Shown here: positions 43,241-52,014 of the stretch, one piece after another
Position numbering within the stretch: the stretch's first letter is position 1
How the letters are laid out: each line of letters starts with the position of its first letter
Program-made: the position numbers and the translations under genes
DNA from: Chloroflexota bacterium
Lineage (GTDB): Bacteria; Chloroflexota; Anaerolineae; Anaerolineales; UBA11579
Direction: 5' to 3'
Assembly: GCA_013112575.1 (NCBI GenBank)
Contig: JABFGG010000007.1
Location: 62,001-126,000 of the forward strand
DNA: 64,000 nucleotides
Notes under the pieces: generated by a model
Told to the model about the DNA's origin: nothing
Seen by the model: only the letters and a program-made list of their open reading frames with translations
Databases searched by the model: none

Positions 43241-45031
43241 CTAGTTTTTCTCTAACTGGGCGATGGTTTCACGGAATTGTTCCTGCTCGGCCAGCTGCAG
43301 GTCGTAGATCTCTTTGTACAGGCCGCGCTTTTCCAGCAAAGCTTCGTGTTGGCCGCGTTCGATGATGCGGCCTTGATCCATCACAAGAATCTGGTCGGCA
43401 TTGCGTACAGTGGAAAGACGCTGGGCGATGACAAAGGTAGTGCGGCCGCGCATCAATTCGTCCAGGGCCTTTTGAATGAGGTGTTCCGTTTCCATATCTA
43501 CACTGGAGGTCGAATCATCGAGAATGAGGATACTGGGATCAATCAATAAGGCACGTGCGATAGCAATGCGCTGGCGTTGCCCACCTGAGAGCGTTACCCC
43601 ACGTTCACCGACCACCGTATCGTAGCCATCGGCTGTGTTCAAAATGAACTCATGCGCCTCGGCGGCCCTGGCCGCGGCAAGAATCTGTTCTTCATCAGCA
43701 TCAGGGCGCCCAAGGGCGATGTTCTCACGGATGGTTGCGGAGAAGAGCAGGGATGATTGCAACACAATTCCGATCTGCCTGCGCAAGACTTGTACATCTA
43801 TCGAGCGTATGTCCTGACCATCGACCAGGACGGCCCCGCTGCTCACATCATAAAAGCGCGGGATCAAGTTAACCAGGCTGGTCTTGCCGGAACCCGTCGG
43901 GCCGATGAGGGCCACAACCTGATTGGGTTCGGCGGCGATGTTGATGTCACTTAGAGCCGGGATCTGCTCACCTTCGTAAGTGAAATGTACGTCTTTGAAC
44001 TCCACCAGGCCCTTCAATGCTTCCGTTTCAACAGCCTCAGGAGCCGATTGGATCTCTGAAGGACGATCCAGCACTTCAAAAGCACGCTGAGCGCCCGCGG
44101 CAGCCTCCCCGGCAGCGTTAACCAGCCAGGTAAGCTGTTGCACCGGGTTGGCCAGCAGTAATAGATAACTGTTGAAGGCGACCAGTTGCCCGACGGTGAT
44201 CTCATCATTTAACACCATGCGCCCACCGAAGAACAAGATCAGGATGGTGCTCAGCGAGATCAGCAAATGCGAGGTTGGCATGACCTTAGACCACTCCGAG
44301 ATGACGTGAATACGGGCATCAAAAAGTTTGCGGTTGACGCGCGCAAAACGGGAGACTTCGTAAGGTTCACGCGCAAAGGCACGCACTACCTGGGCCCCGG
44401 CGGCGTTTTCCTGCAAACGTGAGGACAGTGAACCCAAAGCCCAGTCTACGTCGTAGAACATTTTGCTGACGCGTCCACCAAAGCTGGTGGTCAGCAACAC
44501 GAGGGGCAGAATGGGAATGATGGCGATCAAGGCCAGCCGCGGGCTGCTTGTAAGCATAAGGCCCATAGCGCCAATAGCCATGAACAAAGCCTGGCTGAGT
44601 TCTACCGCGCCAAAACCCAGAAAGCGCTGGATGGCCCCCACGTCTTCGGTACAGCGGCTCATTAACTGGCCGGTTGAGGCGCGGTCATGATAAGTGAAGG
44701 AGAGATGCTGGATATGGTTGAACAGCCAGTTGCGCAGGTCATAGGCCACTTTCATGGAAACGTATTCGCTCAAGTAACGTTGCACAAAAGCAAAGATGGC
44801 TCGCAGCAAGCCGATTCCCAGAATAACCCCAGCCGCCTGTATCATAAAACGAATCTCGCCCTGAGCCAGGCCGATGTCGATGACATCTTCAATGATGCGC
44901 GGAATAGCTAGCTGGGTGGCAGTGACCACCACCAATGCAGCCAGAGCGCCCACGATGTGCCACCAGTAAGGGCGCACCAGGCGGCGTAGCTTGACCAATT
45001 GACGCATGGATGCTTCGTTGGCTTCGCTCAC
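43241..45031 (-). CDS. Heterodimeric ABC exporter, subunit A (membrane plus ATPase domain)
   Basis: A 596-residue half-transporter. Walker A is GPTGSGKTS; the signature is a full LSGGQRQR; Walker B reads ILILDDSTSSVD, with Asp in place of the catalytic Glu. The H-loop region is TTFVIAQRLSTV, where Gln replaces the switch His seen in the partner. With the LSEGQ of the other subunit, both non-canonical elements fall on the same composite ATP site, which would bind but hardly hydrolyse ATP. Start ATG 45031 is inside a short AT-rich gap. The 45032-45143 part of the gap shows nothing further. Confidence 0.9.
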   Translation of the reverse strand: MSEANEASMRQLVKLRRLVRPYWWHIVGALAALVVVTATQLAIPRIIEDVIDIGLAQGEIRFMIQAAGVILGIGLLRAIFAFVQRYLSEYVSMKVAYDLRNWLFNHIQHLSFTYHDRASTGQLMSRCTEDVGAIQRFLGFGAVELSQALFMAIGAMGLMLTSSPRLALIAIIPILPLVLLTTSFGGRVSKMFYDVDWALGSLSSRLQENAAGAQVVRAFAREPYEVSRFARVNRKLFDARIHVISEWSKVMPTSHLLISLSTILILFFGGRMVLNDEITVGQLVAFNSYLLLLANPVQQLTWLVNAAGEAAAGAQRAFEVLDRPSEIQSAPEAVETEALKGLVEFKDVHFTYEGEQIPALSDINIAAEPNQVVALIGPTGSGKTSLVNLIPRFYDVSSGAVLVDGQDIRSIDVQVLRRQIGIVLQSSLLFSATIRENIALGRPDADEEQILAAARAAEAHEFILNTADGYDTVVGERGVTLSGGQRQRIAIARALLIDPSILILDDSTSSVDMETEHLIQKALDELMRGRTTFVIAQRLSTVRNADQILVMDQGRIIERGQHEALLEKRGLYKEIYDLQLAEQEQFRETIAQLEKN

Positions 45032-45143
45032 TCAGATATCACTATATATTCACAGATAATTTAGACAAAGGTCAGAAGGCACAGAAAGCTATTTTATCGC
45101 GTAACGCTATTCTGGTACTTACCGGCAATATTATGCGTCTACT

Positions 45144-45183
45144 TAAAAAGAAAAGCATCCACAGATATTCAACTGTGGATGCT
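45144..45183 (-). terminator. Strong minus-strand terminator of the B12/prs/mutM operon
   Basis: AGCATCCACAG (45154-45164) and CTGTGGATGCT (45173-45183) give a perfect 11-bp stem. On the minus strand it is followed by TTTTCTTTTT (45153-45144). Confidence 0.9.
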
Positions 45184-45201
45184 CCAACAATCAAATTTAT
45201 T

Positions 45202-45975
45202 CTATATCTGGGAAACGCGACTCTCCCACTCGGTAACCGCATTACGGATAACTTCCTGGATTTCATGCTCAGGCACTTCAGCAATGCCTTCATAACTATC
45301 CAGGCCAATGTGGACGATCATGCCTTTGCCAGGCACATCCTCCAACTCGATGCCGCGGTCAGCAAGAGAGGAATCAGCCAGATTCTCCTGCAAGATCTCG
45401 TCGATCTGTGCGGCGATGCTGACCAGGTTGTGCTCTACCTTCAGCTTCCCGTCTGCTTCGATACCTTTGCGGATCATGGCTATAGGGTTATAACGTCCAG
45501 GTTTTTTTTCGGTTTGAGGCTCCTGCTGCAGCTCCTGAACTCTAGCCTGGGGAGCGATTTTTTTGGCTGCCTCACGTTCTTCGGCAGCCTTAATTTGTGT
45601 TTCCAGGCCAACCCAGGCCTGCAGGTCCACGAGGATCAAAGACAAACGTCCGCGCTGCTCTTCATCTAAGTCCTCACCATAATCGATCAAATCATCTTCT
45701 ATCTGGGTGACGAGTTTTTTACTGGTATCTTCTCGCCAGAAACGTACATATTTATGCAGCCCCAGTCGGGGAGGGGCATCAATAATGGGGGTAGCTACTT
45801 GCGTTTCAACTTCGATCACCTCGCCATCTTCACCAACGACCTGTTCGGCAACAGTCTCGACAACTTCATCATCGGGGTCATCTCCACGTAAAGCCCTCAC
45901 AGGAAACACGTTACCCAACAAGAAACCGATAACCAGAAATGTAAAGGAAAGGATAATGCCGATCAATAAGTTCAT
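45202..45975 (-). CDS. Hypothetical membrane-anchored protein
   Basis: A 257-residue protein with one N-terminal membrane helix (MNLLIGIILSFTFLVIGFLL), then an acidic stretch (DDPDDEVVETVAEQ), a helical middle and a globular end (GKGMIVHIGLDSYEGIAEVP...). I start it at the ATG at 45975 because AGGAG stands upstream and because the longer frame adds 12 polar residues in front of the helix. It follows mutM by 11 nt. Not recognised; perhaps a membrane-bound scaffold. Last gene of the operon. Confidence 0.6.
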   Translation of the reverse strand: MNLLIGIILSFTFLVIGFLLGNVFPVRALRGDDPDDEVVETVAEQVVGEDGEVIEVETQVATPIIDAPPRLGLHKYVRFWREDTSKKLVTQIEDDLIDYGEDLDEEQRGRLSLILVDLQAWVGLETQIKAAEEREAAKKIAPQARVQELQQEPQTEKKPGRYNPIAMIRKGIEADGKLKVEHNLVSIAAQIDEILQENLADSSLADRGIELEDVPGKGMIVHIGLDSYEGIAEVPEHEIQEVIRNAVTEWESRVSQI

Positions 45976-45986
45976 TCTAGATCTCC

Positions 45987-46814
45987 TCAGGCGGTAAGCG
46001 GCACCTGGCAATGGGTGCAGAGGTGTGTGCCGCGCTGGCCCACGACTATGCGGTCAATCGGTGTACCACAATGCTGGCAGGGTTCACCCGTTTGCTGGTA
46101 GACGCGGAAGTCATTCTGAAAATCACCGCCACGATAAGCCCAGTCGATGCTGGCCCCATTACGCCGGATAGCTTCTTTCAATACCTTACGAATGGCCTTG
46201 AGCAAGGCTTGGGCTTGCTTTTCATTCAATAAGTTAGCCTGGGTGGTGGGATGGATTTTTGCCAGGTTGAGGGCTTCATCAATGTAGATATTGCCCAGGC
46301 CAGCAATAAAGTTTTGGTCCAGGAGCAAAGGCTTCAACTGCCGTTTGCGTTCTTTGAGATTTTTATAGAATTTTGCGGCTGTCAGACTGCTGTCGAGTGG
46401 TTCAGGGCCCAATTTGCCCAGGACCATGCTGTCATCTTCCAGCAGCCAGATGCGACCGAACTTGCGGGCGTCGTTGAAGCTGAGTTGTTTGTTCTTATCG
46501 AGGTAAAAGACCATACGGGGGTGCTTGCCGAGCGGCTTGCGCCCGCTGCCTACGAGCAGGTCGCCAGTCATGCGCAGATGCACAAGCATGGTGTCTTCGG
46601 ATAACTTGAATTGCAAATACTTGGCACGGCGGCCCACATCTTCGATGCGTTGCCCAATAATGCGACGTTTAAAACTACGCGGGCCGGGTGTATCCAGTGT
46701 GCGTTTCCATAATAATTCTACGTCTTTGATGCGATGCCCAACAACGGGAGGCGCGCCACGACCACCCTCACGCATAGCACGTGCAATTGTCTCCACTTCG
46801 GGAAGTTCGGGCAT
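45987..46814 (-). CDS. mutM: Formamidopyrimidine-DNA glycosylase
   Basis: A 275-residue base-excision enzyme that removes 8-oxoguanine and ring-opened purines. It starts MPELPEVET with the catalytic Pro2 and Glu3. The helix-two-turn-helix reads QNFIAGLGNIYIDEAL and the C-terminal zinc finger CQHCGTPIDR...HLCTHCQ is complete. LVHLRMTGDL is the usual strand before it. Length is normal. The ATG at 46814 is certain, because residue 2 must be Pro. It is co-oriented with prs, 72 nt downstream. Confidence 0.95.
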   Translation of the reverse strand: MPELPEVETIARAMREGGRGAPPVVGHRIKDVELLWKRTLDTPGPRSFKRRIIGQRIEDVGRRAKYLQFKLSEDTMLVHLRMTGDLLVGSGRKPLGKHPRMVFYLDKNKQLSFNDARKFGRIWLLEDDSMVLGKLGPEPLDSSLTAAKFYKNLKERKRQLKPLLLDQNFIAGLGNIYIDEALNLAKIHPTTQANLLNEKQAQALLKAIRKVLKEAIRRNGASIDWAYRGGDFQNDFRVYQQTGEPCQHCGTPIDRIVVGQRGTHLCTHCQVPLTA

Positions 46815-46886
46815 GCCTTATCCTAGCTAATCTTTGGAACTTCGTAAAGGTGAAAAAGTACTGTCTAACAGAGCTGTAAGCGAAGT

Positions 46887-47867
46887 CTATTCATTAAACA
46901 TAGCACCCACACTGCGGCCTTCGTGTGCGCGTTTGATAACTTCACCCAGCAGCGGGGCAACAGAGAGGATGGTGAGCTTATCTCCCAACTGCTCTTTTTT
47001 TTCAAGGGGAATGGGTACAGTATCCGTGGTGATAATGCCGGTCAAGGGCAAGCTGGCCAAACGCTCAACAGCCGGATCAGATAAAACAGCATGTACAAAG
47101 GCCAAATAAATGTCACGCGCCCCTTCTTTCTTGAGCAACTCCACCGCGTTTTTCACGGAACCGGCGGTGTCGACTTCATCATCCAACAAAATCACATCTC
47201 GGCCCTCAACATTACCGACGAGGGTGATGGCTTCAGTCTTGGCATCTTTGGTGCCGCGGCGTTTTTCAATGAGTGCCAACGGTGTGTTAACGCGTTCGGC
47301 AAAATTGCGTCCCCGTTTGGCAAAGCCCAGGTCGACCGTCACGACTACAGGATCATGCAGTTTTTTACACAATGGTTTGATGTAATCAACCAGAATGTGA
47401 AAAGTAGTGAGCACATCACCCGGGATGGAGAAGAAGCCCTGGATCTGGCCCGCGTGCAAATCCAGTGTCATGTATCTATCCGCGCCAGCCACTTCGATCA
47501 TGTCTGCTACCAGGCGAGCAACAATGGGCACGCGCGGCTGATCTTTTTTATCGGAACGGGCATAGGAGAGATATGGGATTACAGCCGTGATGCGCCCCGC
47601 AGAGTCCAAACGCAAGGTCTGTAAGGTGATTAGCAGTTCCATGAGGTTGCGATGTACCGGCCGCGAGGTGCCCTGGATGACATAACAGTCCTGGCCGCGC
47701 ACACTCTGCTGCAAACGCACTAAAAGATTATCGTTGGGATAATGCACGATATCCCGGCCCGTCATAGGCAATTCGAGATATTCGCCAATCTGCTGGGCCA
47801 GGTCTGGTGAGGCAGTACCAGCAAACAATTTGATGTCACCATACATTGCGTCTTCGCTCCGTGCCAT
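46887..47867 (-). CDS. prs: Ribose-phosphate pyrophosphokinase
   Basis: A 326-residue PRPP synthase, which makes phosphoribosyl pyrophosphate from ribose 5-phosphate and ATP for nucleotide, His and Trp biosynthesis. KLFAGTASPDLAQ near residue 12, YLSYARSDKKDQPR, TLDLHAGQIQGFF and the PRPP loop VILLDDEVDTAGSV are in order. The ATG at 47867 lies 11 nt after an AGAGGAG site; an internal ATG (47846) has no such site. It follows the GNAT gene by 17 nt and is therefore probably part of the mcm/meaB operon. Confidence 0.92.
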   Translation of the reverse strand: MARSEDAMYGDIKLFAGTASPDLAQQIGEYLELPMTGRDIVHYPNDNLLVRLQQSVRGQDCYVIQGTSRPVHRNLMELLITLQTLRLDSAGRITAVIPYLSYARSDKKDQPRVPIVARLVADMIEVAGADRYMTLDLHAGQIQGFFSIPGDVLTTFHILVDYIKPLCKKLHDPVVVTVDLGFAKRGRNFAERVNTPLALIEKRRGTKDAKTEAITLVGNVEGRDVILLDDEVDTAGSVKNAVELLKKEGARDIYLAFVHAVLSDPAVERLASLPLTGIITTDTVPIPLEKKEQLGDKLTILSVAPLLGEVIKRAHEGRSVGAMFNE

Positions 47868-47884
47868 GGACGTGGTGTCTCCTC

Positions 47885-48439
47885 TTAGTTGCTTTGACTA
47901 ATTTTATCCCGAAGCCATTCATCGCGCAGGATGCCCATATAGAGCAAATCGATGTATTCACCATCTGCAAGTGCTGCTTGTCGTTGGCGCAGTTCGTGTA
48001 CGTAACCTGCTTTTTCATAACAGCGCACTGCACCCGGGTTGTTTTCATTAACACGCAGAAAGATACGATGTAAGTTCAGGGTGTCGAAACCCACCTTGTT
48101 CAACAATAGCATGGTCTCCGTACCATAACCCTGCCCCCACTTGCCCTTATCGCCGATCATGATGCCGACTTCCATACTCCTCACACGATGGTCGGCACCA
48201 AAAAAGCCGCAATTGCCGATCATCTGCCAGCCCTCGCCTTCTCGCACTTCCAAAGCGAACCACTGCTCATCCAGCGGACGATTCAGCATTTCTTCGAACC
48301 ACTTCTCCTGGTTGGGCATCGACATCGGCAAATAGGGGCCGATGCCTTCGCGCACCTCCGGGTCATTGATCCATTGGGCGAAGCTGGGTAGATCTTCGCG
48401 CTCAATATGACGAAAACGAATGCGCTCACCGTAGATCAT
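47885..48439 (-). CDS. RimJ/RimL-type GNAT acetyltransferase, copy 2
   Basis: A 184-residue acetyltransferase like those that act on ribosomal proteins or other peptides. The core is GKWGQGYGTETMLLL (acetyl-CoA loop) and NPGAVRCYEKAGYVHE. The start is the ATG at 48439, which overlaps the stop of the paralogue upstream (ATGA); the longer frame would read into that gene. It is clearly similar to the following protein (MIYGERIRFRH at both starts), so the two are tandem duplicates. Confidence 0.83.
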   Translation of the reverse strand: MIYGERIRFRHIEREDLPSFAQWINDPEVREGIGPYLPMSMPNQEKWFEEMLNRPLDEQWFALEVREGEGWQMIGNCGFFGADHRVRSMEVGIMIGDKGKWGQGYGTETMLLLNKVGFDTLNLHRIFLRVNENNPGAVRCYEKAGYVHELRQRQAALADGEYIDLLYMGILRDEWLRDKISQSN

Positions 48440-48993
48440 TTTTTGGCTTCTGCCTCTTGCTTTGCCTGCCATTCATCTTTTAAGACAGACATGAAAATGA
48501 CATCGAGATATTGCCCATCAAAATAATGCGCCTGGCGTTGGCGGCCTTCGTGAACGTAGCCGACTTTCTCGTAACTGCGAATCGCTCGCGGGTTGTTCTC
48601 ATAAACCCGCAGGAAAATGCGGTTCAGATTAAGTGTATTGAAACCATGTTTGAGCAGCAGTTGCATGGCTTCGGTGCCATAGCCCTGATTCCACAATTCT
48701 TTTTCACCAATGATGATGCCCACCTCGGCGTTGCGCACGCGGTGATCGATAGTAAAAAAGCCACAGTTGCCGATCAAGCGCCAATCATCCCTATCGCGCA
48801 TTTCAATGCACAACACTTGTTCTTCCATTGGAAGCTGCAACATCCTCTCAAACCATTTCTCTTCATTGGACAACGACATGGGGAGAACCGAATTTAGGCC
48901 CTGCCGCACTTCAGGATCGTTAAACCATTTGACGAAAAGAGGTAGGTCTTCGCGCTCTGTATGCCGGAAACGGATGCGTTCCCCGTAGATCAT
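48436..48993 (-). CDS. RimJ/RimL-type GNAT acetyltransferase, copy 1
   Basis: A 185-residue paralogue of the protein encoded downstream. It has ELWNQGYGTEAMQLLL at the acetyl-CoA loop and NPRAIRSYEKVGYVHEGRQRQ at the end. The ATG at 48993 overlaps the stop of the meaB-type gene by 4 nt, so the three are translated as a chain. Acceptor unknown. Confidence 0.83.
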   Translation of the reverse strand: MIYGERIRFRHTEREDLPLFVKWFNDPEVRQGLNSVLPMSLSNEEKWFERMLQLPMEEQVLCIEMRDRDDWRLIGNCGFFTIDHRVRNAEVGIIIGEKELWNQGYGTEAMQLLLKHGFNTLNLNRIFLRVYENNPRAIRSYEKVGYVHEGRQRQAHYFDGQYLDVIFMSVLKDEWQAKQEAEAKK

Positions 48994-50018
48994 TTCTTTT
49001 GCTCCTTAACAAGCTCCTGAACAGCCTCATAGGGGGATAGATGGCGGGCTTCCAGTTCATCCAGTGCATGTTCGTAAACCCCATTTTTGAGTGAGGCGCG
49101 CCAATCGCTGACAAGCTGACTCTCGATCAACTCATCCAGTTGGGCTGCGAGGCGTGCGCGTTCGCGCCGGGCCAATTCGCCAGTGTTTTCTAAATGCTGA
49201 CGATGCTGGGAGATATGTTCCAATAATTCCGTCAGCCCCTCCCCATCGGTGGCAATAGTCCGTTGAATAGGCGCGATCCACAAGGCTTCATATTCTTGCT
49301 CGTCTGCCCCATCTACCTCCATTTGTTGACCATGATGTCGAAAGACGCGTTTAGCTGGATGCGCCAATTGCAGCATATTGCGCAGGGCGCGCTCAGTGTT
49401 TTCCACACCGGGGCGGTCAGCTTTATTGACCACTAAGATATCGGCGATCTCCAGGATACCGGCTTTGATGGCCTGGATGTCGTCACCCAAACCAGGGGCC
49501 TCAACAACCAGGGTGGTGTGAGCCAGCCGGGCGATATCGACTTCTGCCTGTCCCGCCCCCACCGTCTCGATCAGAATAATGTCATAGCCAGCAGCATCAT
49601 AAGCCTGCACGATACCGGCTGTAGCACGCGCCAGTCCCCCCAAAGAACCACGCGAGGCCATGGAACGGATGAAAACGTCAGGGTCGCCACTGAGGTCGCG
49701 CATACGAATGCGGTCACCCAAGACGGCCCCACCGGTAAAGGGACTGGTGGGGTCAACGGCCACAATGGCAATGCGTTGGGGTTGGCTGTCATCTACGGGG
49801 TGGCGATAATGGTAGGCAATTTGGTTAACCAGGGAAGATTTACCCGTGCCCGGTGCGCCGGTTACGCCAATGAGTTGGGCTTTGCCAGTATGGGGGAAAA
49901 GATGATTGAGAGCGTCTCGTCCTGCGGTGCTGTCCTTTTCGATCTGGGTGAGCACACGCGAAAGCGCCAGCCGGTCACCGTTGAGGATAGGCTGGATGTC
50001 GATAGAGTCTGCACTCAT
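48990..50018 (-). CDS. meaB: MeaB/ArgK-type GTPase (methylmalonyl-CoA mutase chaperone)
   Basis: A 342-residue P-loop GTPase that protects and reloads adenosylcobalamin in mutases. The G1 loop is GAPGTGKSSLV (about residues 54-64), the Asp/Pro switch DPTSPFTGGAVLGDRIRM follows, G3 is the VETVGAGQAEVD region, and the base-specificity motif is NKAD. Its neighbour upstream encodes the B12-binding half of a mutase, which fits a MeaB/mutase pair. The mutase catalytic subunit is not in the window. ATG at 50018; 12 nt after the mutase gene. Confidence 0.92.
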   Translation of the reverse strand: MSADSIDIQPILNGDRLALSRVLTQIEKDSTAGRDALNHLFPHTGKAQLIGVTGAPGTGKSSLVNQIAYHYRHPVDDSQPQRIAIVAVDPTSPFTGGAVLGDRIRMRDLSGDPDVFIRSMASRGSLGGLARATAGIVQAYDAAGYDIILIETVGAGQAEVDIARLAHTTLVVEAPGLGDDIQAIKAGILEIADILVVNKADRPGVENTERALRNMLQLAHPAKRVFRHHGQQMEVDGADEQEYEALWIAPIQRTIATDGEGLTELLEHISQHRQHLENTGELARRERARLAAQLDELIESQLVSDWRASLKNGVYEHALDELEARHLSPYEAVQELVKEQKK

Positions 50019-50030
50019 GGCAAAATGGGA

Positions 50031-50438
50031 TTAGTTGGCTGCGGCGCTCATGGCAGCGCGGATATCGTCAATGATAAGTTGGGTGGAAGCGCCGGGGCCA
50101 TATATACCGGTTACCCCAGCATCCTGTAATTTGGGCACATCTTCGTCGGGGATGATGCCGCCGATAAAGACTTTGACATCCTCCTGGCCATTGGCCTGCA
50201 TGAGTTCGAGGATACGTGGGACGAGGGCCATATGCGCCCCGGAAAGGATGGAGAGGCCGACGACATTGACGTCTTCCTGCAAGGCGGCTTCGGCCACCAT
50301 TTCGGGAGTTTGGCGCAGGCCGGTATAGATGACTTCCATGCCTGCATCACGCAAGGCACGTGCGATAACTTTAGCGCCGCGGTCGTGGCCGTCCAGGCCG
50401 GGTTTGGCAACCAGCACGCGTATCTTTTCCTCTGCCAT
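50031..50438 (-). CDS. Methylmalonyl-CoA mutase-type B12-binding subunit
   Basis: A 135-residue cobalamin-binding domain. [19 protein letters not shown] carries the DxHxxG motif with the lower-ligand His (about residue 19). [10 protein letters not shown] and GGIIPDEDV are the later nucleotide-loop segments. It is the C-terminal (small) part of methylmalonyl-CoA mutase or of a related acyl-CoA mutase such as ethylmalonyl- or isobutyryl-CoA mutase. Separate B12 subunits exist in archaea and several bacteria. It begins this operon; the 244-nt region before it has no evident signal. Confidence 0.88.
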   Translation of the reverse strand: MAEEKIRVLVAKPGLDGHDRGAKVIARALRDAGMEVIYTGLRQTPEMVAEAALQEDVNVVGLSILSGAHMALVPRILELMQANGQEDVKVFIGGIIPDEDVPKLQDAGVTGIYGPGASTQLIIDDIRAAMSAAAN

Positions 50439-50682
50439 TCAGCCTCCAATTCTACGAACTGGGGCGATTATACCGCAGGGAGCTTAGCGGCTAGACTTCG
50501 GCTCAGAGATATCCGTTATTGTCTATGAGAAGCAATACAAATGCCCATTCACGACGACAGCCTATGCGGTTACCATGCGCATTATCAAATAATGGTGTGG
50601 CGGGTTTTAAACTCCTACAACAACGCGAACGCCGTAATGCTTCGATCACGCAAGGCGTTTACCTGCAAAGTGTAGGTGATTC

Positions 50683-51024
50683 ATGATGTCTGAAGTTGAT
50701 ATTCAAGGGCAGCAGGCCCCTGAACTTACAAGGCGGGAACGTGAATTTTTGCTATTACTTGTGGAGGGACATTCCAATGATGAAATCTCGCTGGCACTAA
50801 AGATCGCCAGGCGGACGGTCGAATTCCATATAGGCAACATCCTTAACAAACTTGAAGCCATCGTCGACCTTGCCAGCCCGCAGGAACACCCCCTTGCCAA
50901 GGTAGGTAAAGATGTGGGTGTGGGTGCCGCTGCCGTGCTCATCACCGCCCTGGCTGCCGTGCTGATCGGCCTGCTGGTGCTGGGGCCGCCTTTATGGGAG
51001 CGGTTGAGCGGTTTCACCCCTTAG
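50683..51024 (+). CDS. LuxR-type HTH fused to a diacylglycerol kinase C-terminal fragment
   Basis: A 113-residue protein. Residues 15-55 form a LuxR-type helix-turn-helix: ELTRREREFLLLLVEGHSND, EIS and RRTVEFHIGNILNKLEA. The sequence then runs without linker into VDLASPQEHPLAKVGKDVG and a hydrophobic helix AVLITALAAVLIGLLVL, which matches the end of the small membrane diacylglycerol/undecaprenol kinase DagK (known members have LNTAIExxVDL...HPLAKxAKDxxxGAV). The first part of the kinase is absent, so no kinase activity is expected. The gene could be a membrane-tethered regulator. An ATG at 50683 or 50686 follows AGGTGAT. Start and fusion point are seen in sequence; the function is inferred. 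Confidence 0.72.
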   Translation: MMSEVDIQGQQAPELTRREREFLLLLVEGHSNDEISLALKIARRTVEFHIGNILNKLEAIVDLASPQEHPLAKVGKDVGVGAAAVLITALAAVLIGLLVLGPPLWERLSGFTP

Positions 51025-51029
51025 TTTTT

Positions 51030-51297
51030 GGAGTTTGCTAGCTAAACAGCTTTGCTGTTTAGCTTAAGAGTTGGCTGCGCCAACTCTACAAGGTTATTGT
51101 TAACCACCCGGTTAATGTACTTATGTAGGGTATGTAGGGGGGGCACACTTTTGGCTAGCGGGTTTTTGCCGGAATATCAGATGTGGGGGCGGAGCGATAA
51201 AGAAGCGGTATATGTGAGGTTGGCGGGTGCGCGAAACAAAAAAAAAGTGTGAATTAATGTACCCGTATGTACCCTTAGTGTACTTTGACTGTAGCAA
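51030..51297. repeat. Dispersed repeat, copy B, inverted relative to copy A
   Basis: Begins with GGAGTTTGC, then hairpins GCTAAACAGC/GCTGTTTAGC (51041-51063) and AGAGTTGGC/GCCAACTCT (51067-51087), followed by words of copy A in the reverse sense: TTAATGTA, ATGTAGGGTATGTAGGG, GGTTTTTGCCGGAATATCAG (near 51162) and GAATTAATGTACCC. The open frame through the core shares GFLPEYQMWG and a (E/K)(T/A)VY motif with copy A. The rest of the gap to 51404 is AT-rich and shows nothing more. Confidence 0.7.
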
Positions 51298-51404
51298 ATG
51301 TTACATGAACAAGAGCAACTGCTATACAAACAATCCACCCACTATTTTCATTTTGATTTTAAAATATAGTGCCATCTAAAGCGTTTCAAGTATCAAGTGT
51401 GCAT

Positions 51405-51986
51405 ATGCAACAAGAACCCAAAAAGACTTCCGAAATCAGCTGGCCTCCACGCTGGGTTAGACAAAGGCGTCAAAGATCGATCGAAAAAATGCCGATCGTT
51501 GTCCAAACGAATTTTCATCCAGCAACTGCAGCAAGAAGATTAAGGCGGGGAATGCTTGACCGAACTTATGCCAGAGATAATTTTCGTCTTTGGTACAAGG
51601 GAAAAACGCTGTTTGGAGATGTATATAAATGGTTTGAAGACGATTGGATTGATGAAGGATATGCTTTTAAGATACGCAGGTATCGGTTTCCCGTTCACTT
51701 GTTTCCATCAGTCGAATTGAGTGGTGTAATTATCCCTACTGAGGGTGGATCGGTGATAAAAGCGAAAATATCATACGCACCTTTTCTTAGCTATGGTTTA
51801 TTCTTTGTCTTTGCCATCATTTTGTTTGCATCTAGCAGCCAATATTACGGGGACTTACAGCAAATCGGCATATTTCTAAGTATTTTTCTTCTTACATTGA
51901 TTTCTTTCCTAGTGTCTATCACAAGGAGCATTTTAGATTTAGGATTTTTAAGGAACATCATCCCAGAACGATTTCTAGATCAGTGA
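51405..51986 (+). CDS. Hypothetical membrane protein
   Basis: A 193-residue protein. The first 100 residues are basic and soluble (RQRRQRSIEKMP, RRLRRGMLDRTYARD); two membrane helices follow at about 128-145 and 153-175. I chose the ATG at 51405; a GTG at 51369 would add 12 residues. No Shine-Dalgarno is clear for either, so the start is uncertain. AT-rich, not recognised, and next to the repeat; it may be of foreign origin. Confidence 0.5.
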   Translation: MQQEPKKTSEISWPPRWVRQRRQRSIEKMPIVVQTNFHPATAARRLRRGMLDRTYARDNFRLWYKGKTLFGDVYKWFEDDWIDEGYAFKIRRYRFPVHLFPSVELSGVIIPTEGGSVIKAKISYAPFLSYGLFFVFAIILFASSSQYYGDLQQIGIFLSIFLLTLISFLVSITRSILDLGFLRNIIPERFLDQ

Positions 51987-52014
51987 CGAAATTGATTAGC
52001 CTGATTGCGAACCC

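Noticed and set aside
51052..51252. Plus-strand frame of 66 codons in repeat copy B as a gene
   Set aside because: First half is made of hairpin arms and the end is a run of Lys codons; no ribosome site.
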